This document shows positions 5,911 to 6,703 of a stretch of 6,703 nucleotides of DNA, one piece after another; position 1 is the first letter of the stretch, and each line of letters opens with the position of its first letter. A program made the translations under genes and the position numbers. The notes under the pieces were generated by a model. It had not been told where the DNA came from. It worked only from the letters and a program-made list of their open reading frames with translations, and did not search any database. The stretch lies in assembly GCA_002297935.1 (NCBI GenBank), contig DBLC01000115.1, positions 14,945 through 21,647 of the forward strand, given 5' to 3'. The DNA comes from Dialister sp. UBA734 (lineage in GTDB: Bacteria; Bacillota; Negativicutes; Veillonellales; Dialisteraceae).

Positions 5911-6029
5911 AAGGTTCTAGGGTACCGTTTTTCGATTGAGACATTTTTTCTGCTTACCGCTGTGCTAAGGTTCTGGAACACCATTTTTCGATTAAGACAC
6001 TTACATGCATCCTGCTATGCTAAGGTTCT
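5911..6029 (+). repeat. Left set of 55/56-nt tandem repeats starting with AAGGTTCT
   Basis: Two units, 5911-5966 and 5967-6021, both begin AAGGTTCT. They share a block of TTTTTCGATT and AGACA and end near-identically (CTGTGCT/CTATGCT). A third AAGGTTCT at 6022-6029 starts a truncated unit. Hand alignment suggests roughly three quarters identity. No open frame is conserved, and the unit length is not a multiple of three. Confidence 0.7.
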
Positions 6030-6049
6030 TTTTGCGACATGTTAGAAAT

Positions 6050-6224
6050 AGAACCTTATGATATACATTGCATCTCCATGTTTCTCCAGCCTACCATCCC
6101 TACAGAACCTTCAAATACACATTCCATCTCCATGTTTCTCCACACCTGCCACCGCTACAGAACCTTTGCATACACGCTTCACCACCATGTTTCTCCCCCC
6201 TCGCCATCGCTACAGAACCTTTCC
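6050..6224 (-). repeat. Right set of 54/55-nt tandem repeats, inverted relative to the left set
   Basis: Three units lie at 6050-6103, 6104-6158 and 6159-6213, followed by a partial unit to 6224. Each begins AGAACCTT. Units A and B share CATCTCCATGTTTCTCC, C has a variant, and all end in a CCAYCSCTAC-like block. Read on the minus strand the units start with AAGGTTCT, as the left set does on the plus strand, so the two sets face each other across AAGGTTCT-N20-AGAACCTT (6022-6057). The interiors of the two sets are not obviously alike. Confidence 0.8.
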
Positions 6225-6229
6225 ACGCA

Positions 6230-6267
6230 AAAAGAACCCCGGTGACAAAAGTCACTGGAGTTCTTTT
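6230..6267 (-). terminator. Rho-independent terminator of beta-subunit copy 2
   Basis: Arms 6230-6246 and 6251-6267 pair around a 4-nt loop with two imperfect positions, one of which is a G-U wobble in minus-strand RNA. The stem begins 17 nt after the stop of the partial beta-subunit gene, and a U-run ends the minus-strand transcript. The arms share the AAAAAGAACCC / GTTCTTTT pattern with the terminator at 91-139, as expected of duplicated genes. Confidence 0.85.
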
Positions 6268-6284
6268 GTATAGTCAGTAAGCGA

Positions 6285-6703
6285 TTATGCCTTGCCGAAC
6301 TGTGCCAACATGGTACCAGCTGCTACTGCGGTACCGATAACGCCTGCTACGTTTGGTCCCATAGCCTGCATCAGCAGGTAGTTGGATGGGTTGTCGCGAA
6401 GGCCTACAACCTGGGATACACGAGCTGCCATTGGTACTGCGGATACGCCTGCAGAACCAATCAGTGGGTTGATCTTGTTGCCGGATGCAATTCTCATGAT
6501 CTGACCAAATGCTACACCACCTGCGGTGCCTGCTGCGAATGCAATCAGGCCGAGGACAATGATTTCGATGGTCTGGATACGGAGGAATTTGTCGCCGGTC
6601 ATGGTCAGGCCTGTGCCGGTTGCCAGGAAAATGGTAACGATGTTGCACAGTGCGTTCTGAGCGGTGTCGGACAGACGAGCGGTTACGCCGGATACTTCAA
6701 ACA
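6285..6703 (-). CDS. Sodium-translocating decarboxylase beta subunit, copy 2 (3' part, cut by window edge)
   Basis: The frame is open to the right end of the window and encodes the C-terminal 138 residues of a second beta subunit, starting at FEVSGVTARL. It aligns to residues 238-374 of copy 1 plus one extra terminal Ala. Six substitutions are seen (His245Ala, Ser254Ala, Leu279Ile, Leu301Ala, Val314Ile, Lys339Arg), giving about 96% identity. The essential NPLIGSAGVSAVPMAAR block with its Asn, Gly, Ser and Arg residues is intact, so this part looks functional. The Met seen at 6602 is internal, not the start. The N-terminal part with the catalytic Asp lies outside the window. Whether this copy also follows a permease and a mini-OadG, or ends a full decarboxylase operon, cannot be seen. 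Confidence 0.93.
   Translation of the reverse strand, partial: FEVSGVTARLSDTAQNALCNIVTIFLATGTGLTMTGDKFLRIQTIEIIVLGLIAFAAGTAGGVAFGQIMRIASGNKINPLIGSAGVSAVPMAARVSQVVGLRDNPSNYLLMQAMGPNVAGVIGTAVAAGTMLAQFGKA

Noticed and set aside
5911..6224. CRISPR array
   Set aside because: The conserved and variable blocks are intermixed, there are only two to three units per orientation, there is no constant 24-40-nt repeat with unique spacers, and no cas gene is present.
6039..6280. Three overlapping plus-strand frames in the 55-nt repeats
   Set aside because: The repeat period is 54-55 nt, mostly not a multiple of three, so the same peptide appears in successive frames; this shows the DNA repeats are not coding.

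Overview
This window looks like an accessory metabolic locus of a Gram-positive-related anaerobe, most likely one of the Negativicutes (Dialister, Phascolarctobacterium, Acidaminococcus, Veillonella or relatives). The reasons are the coding content, which is sodium-pumping decarboxylase membrane subunits next to dicarboxylate/sodium-symporter-type permeases, and the base composition: moderate-GC genes separated by long, very AT-rich, repeat-laden spacers. The genus is an inference from gene content only. All supported genes lie on the minus strand, so transcription runs from the right end of the window to the left.

Reading in the direction of transcription: (1) 6703-6285 is the 3' part of a second sodium-pump beta-subunit gene (copy 2), cut by the window edge and closed by a hairpin terminator at 6230-6267. 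(2) 5304-6229 is a spacer of about 0.9 kb holding two sets of 55-nt tandem repeats in opposite orientation, a candidate promoter (5549-5577) and a leader. (3) 5303-4008 is an SLC13/DASS-type permease (copy 2) followed by its own terminator (3921-3969). (4) 2968-4007 is a second spacer of about 1 kb with a composite repeat element (heptamers, a perfect 36-bp palindrome and a nonamer array), AT-rich DNA, a candidate promoter (3235-3263) and a structured leader. (5) 2967-1678 is SLC13/DASS permease copy 1. (6) 1508-1380 is a 42-residue single-pass membrane protein resembling the N-terminal half of OadG-type (delta/gamma) subunits. (7) 1279-155 is a complete sodium-pump beta subunit (copy 1) with a strong terminator at 91-139. 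(8) 1-90 is short heptamer-repeat DNA.

The likely logic is sodium-cycle coupling. The beta subunit, working with a carboxyltransferase alpha subunit and a biotin carrier that are not in this window, would decarboxylate a carboxybiotin intermediate and export Na+. The DASS permease would use that Na+ gradient to import a di- or tricarboxylate or similar acid. Copy 1 (permease, mini-OadG, beta) looks like one transcription unit because no good terminator separates its members. Permease copy 2 looks monocistronic. The beta copies are about 96% identical over the shared 138 residues and the permeases about 89% identical (hand comparison), so the locus has grown by duplication.

The most unusual points are the pump membrane part paired with a transporter but without catalytic subunits in view, the very small OadG-like protein, and the structured repeats in the two spacers.
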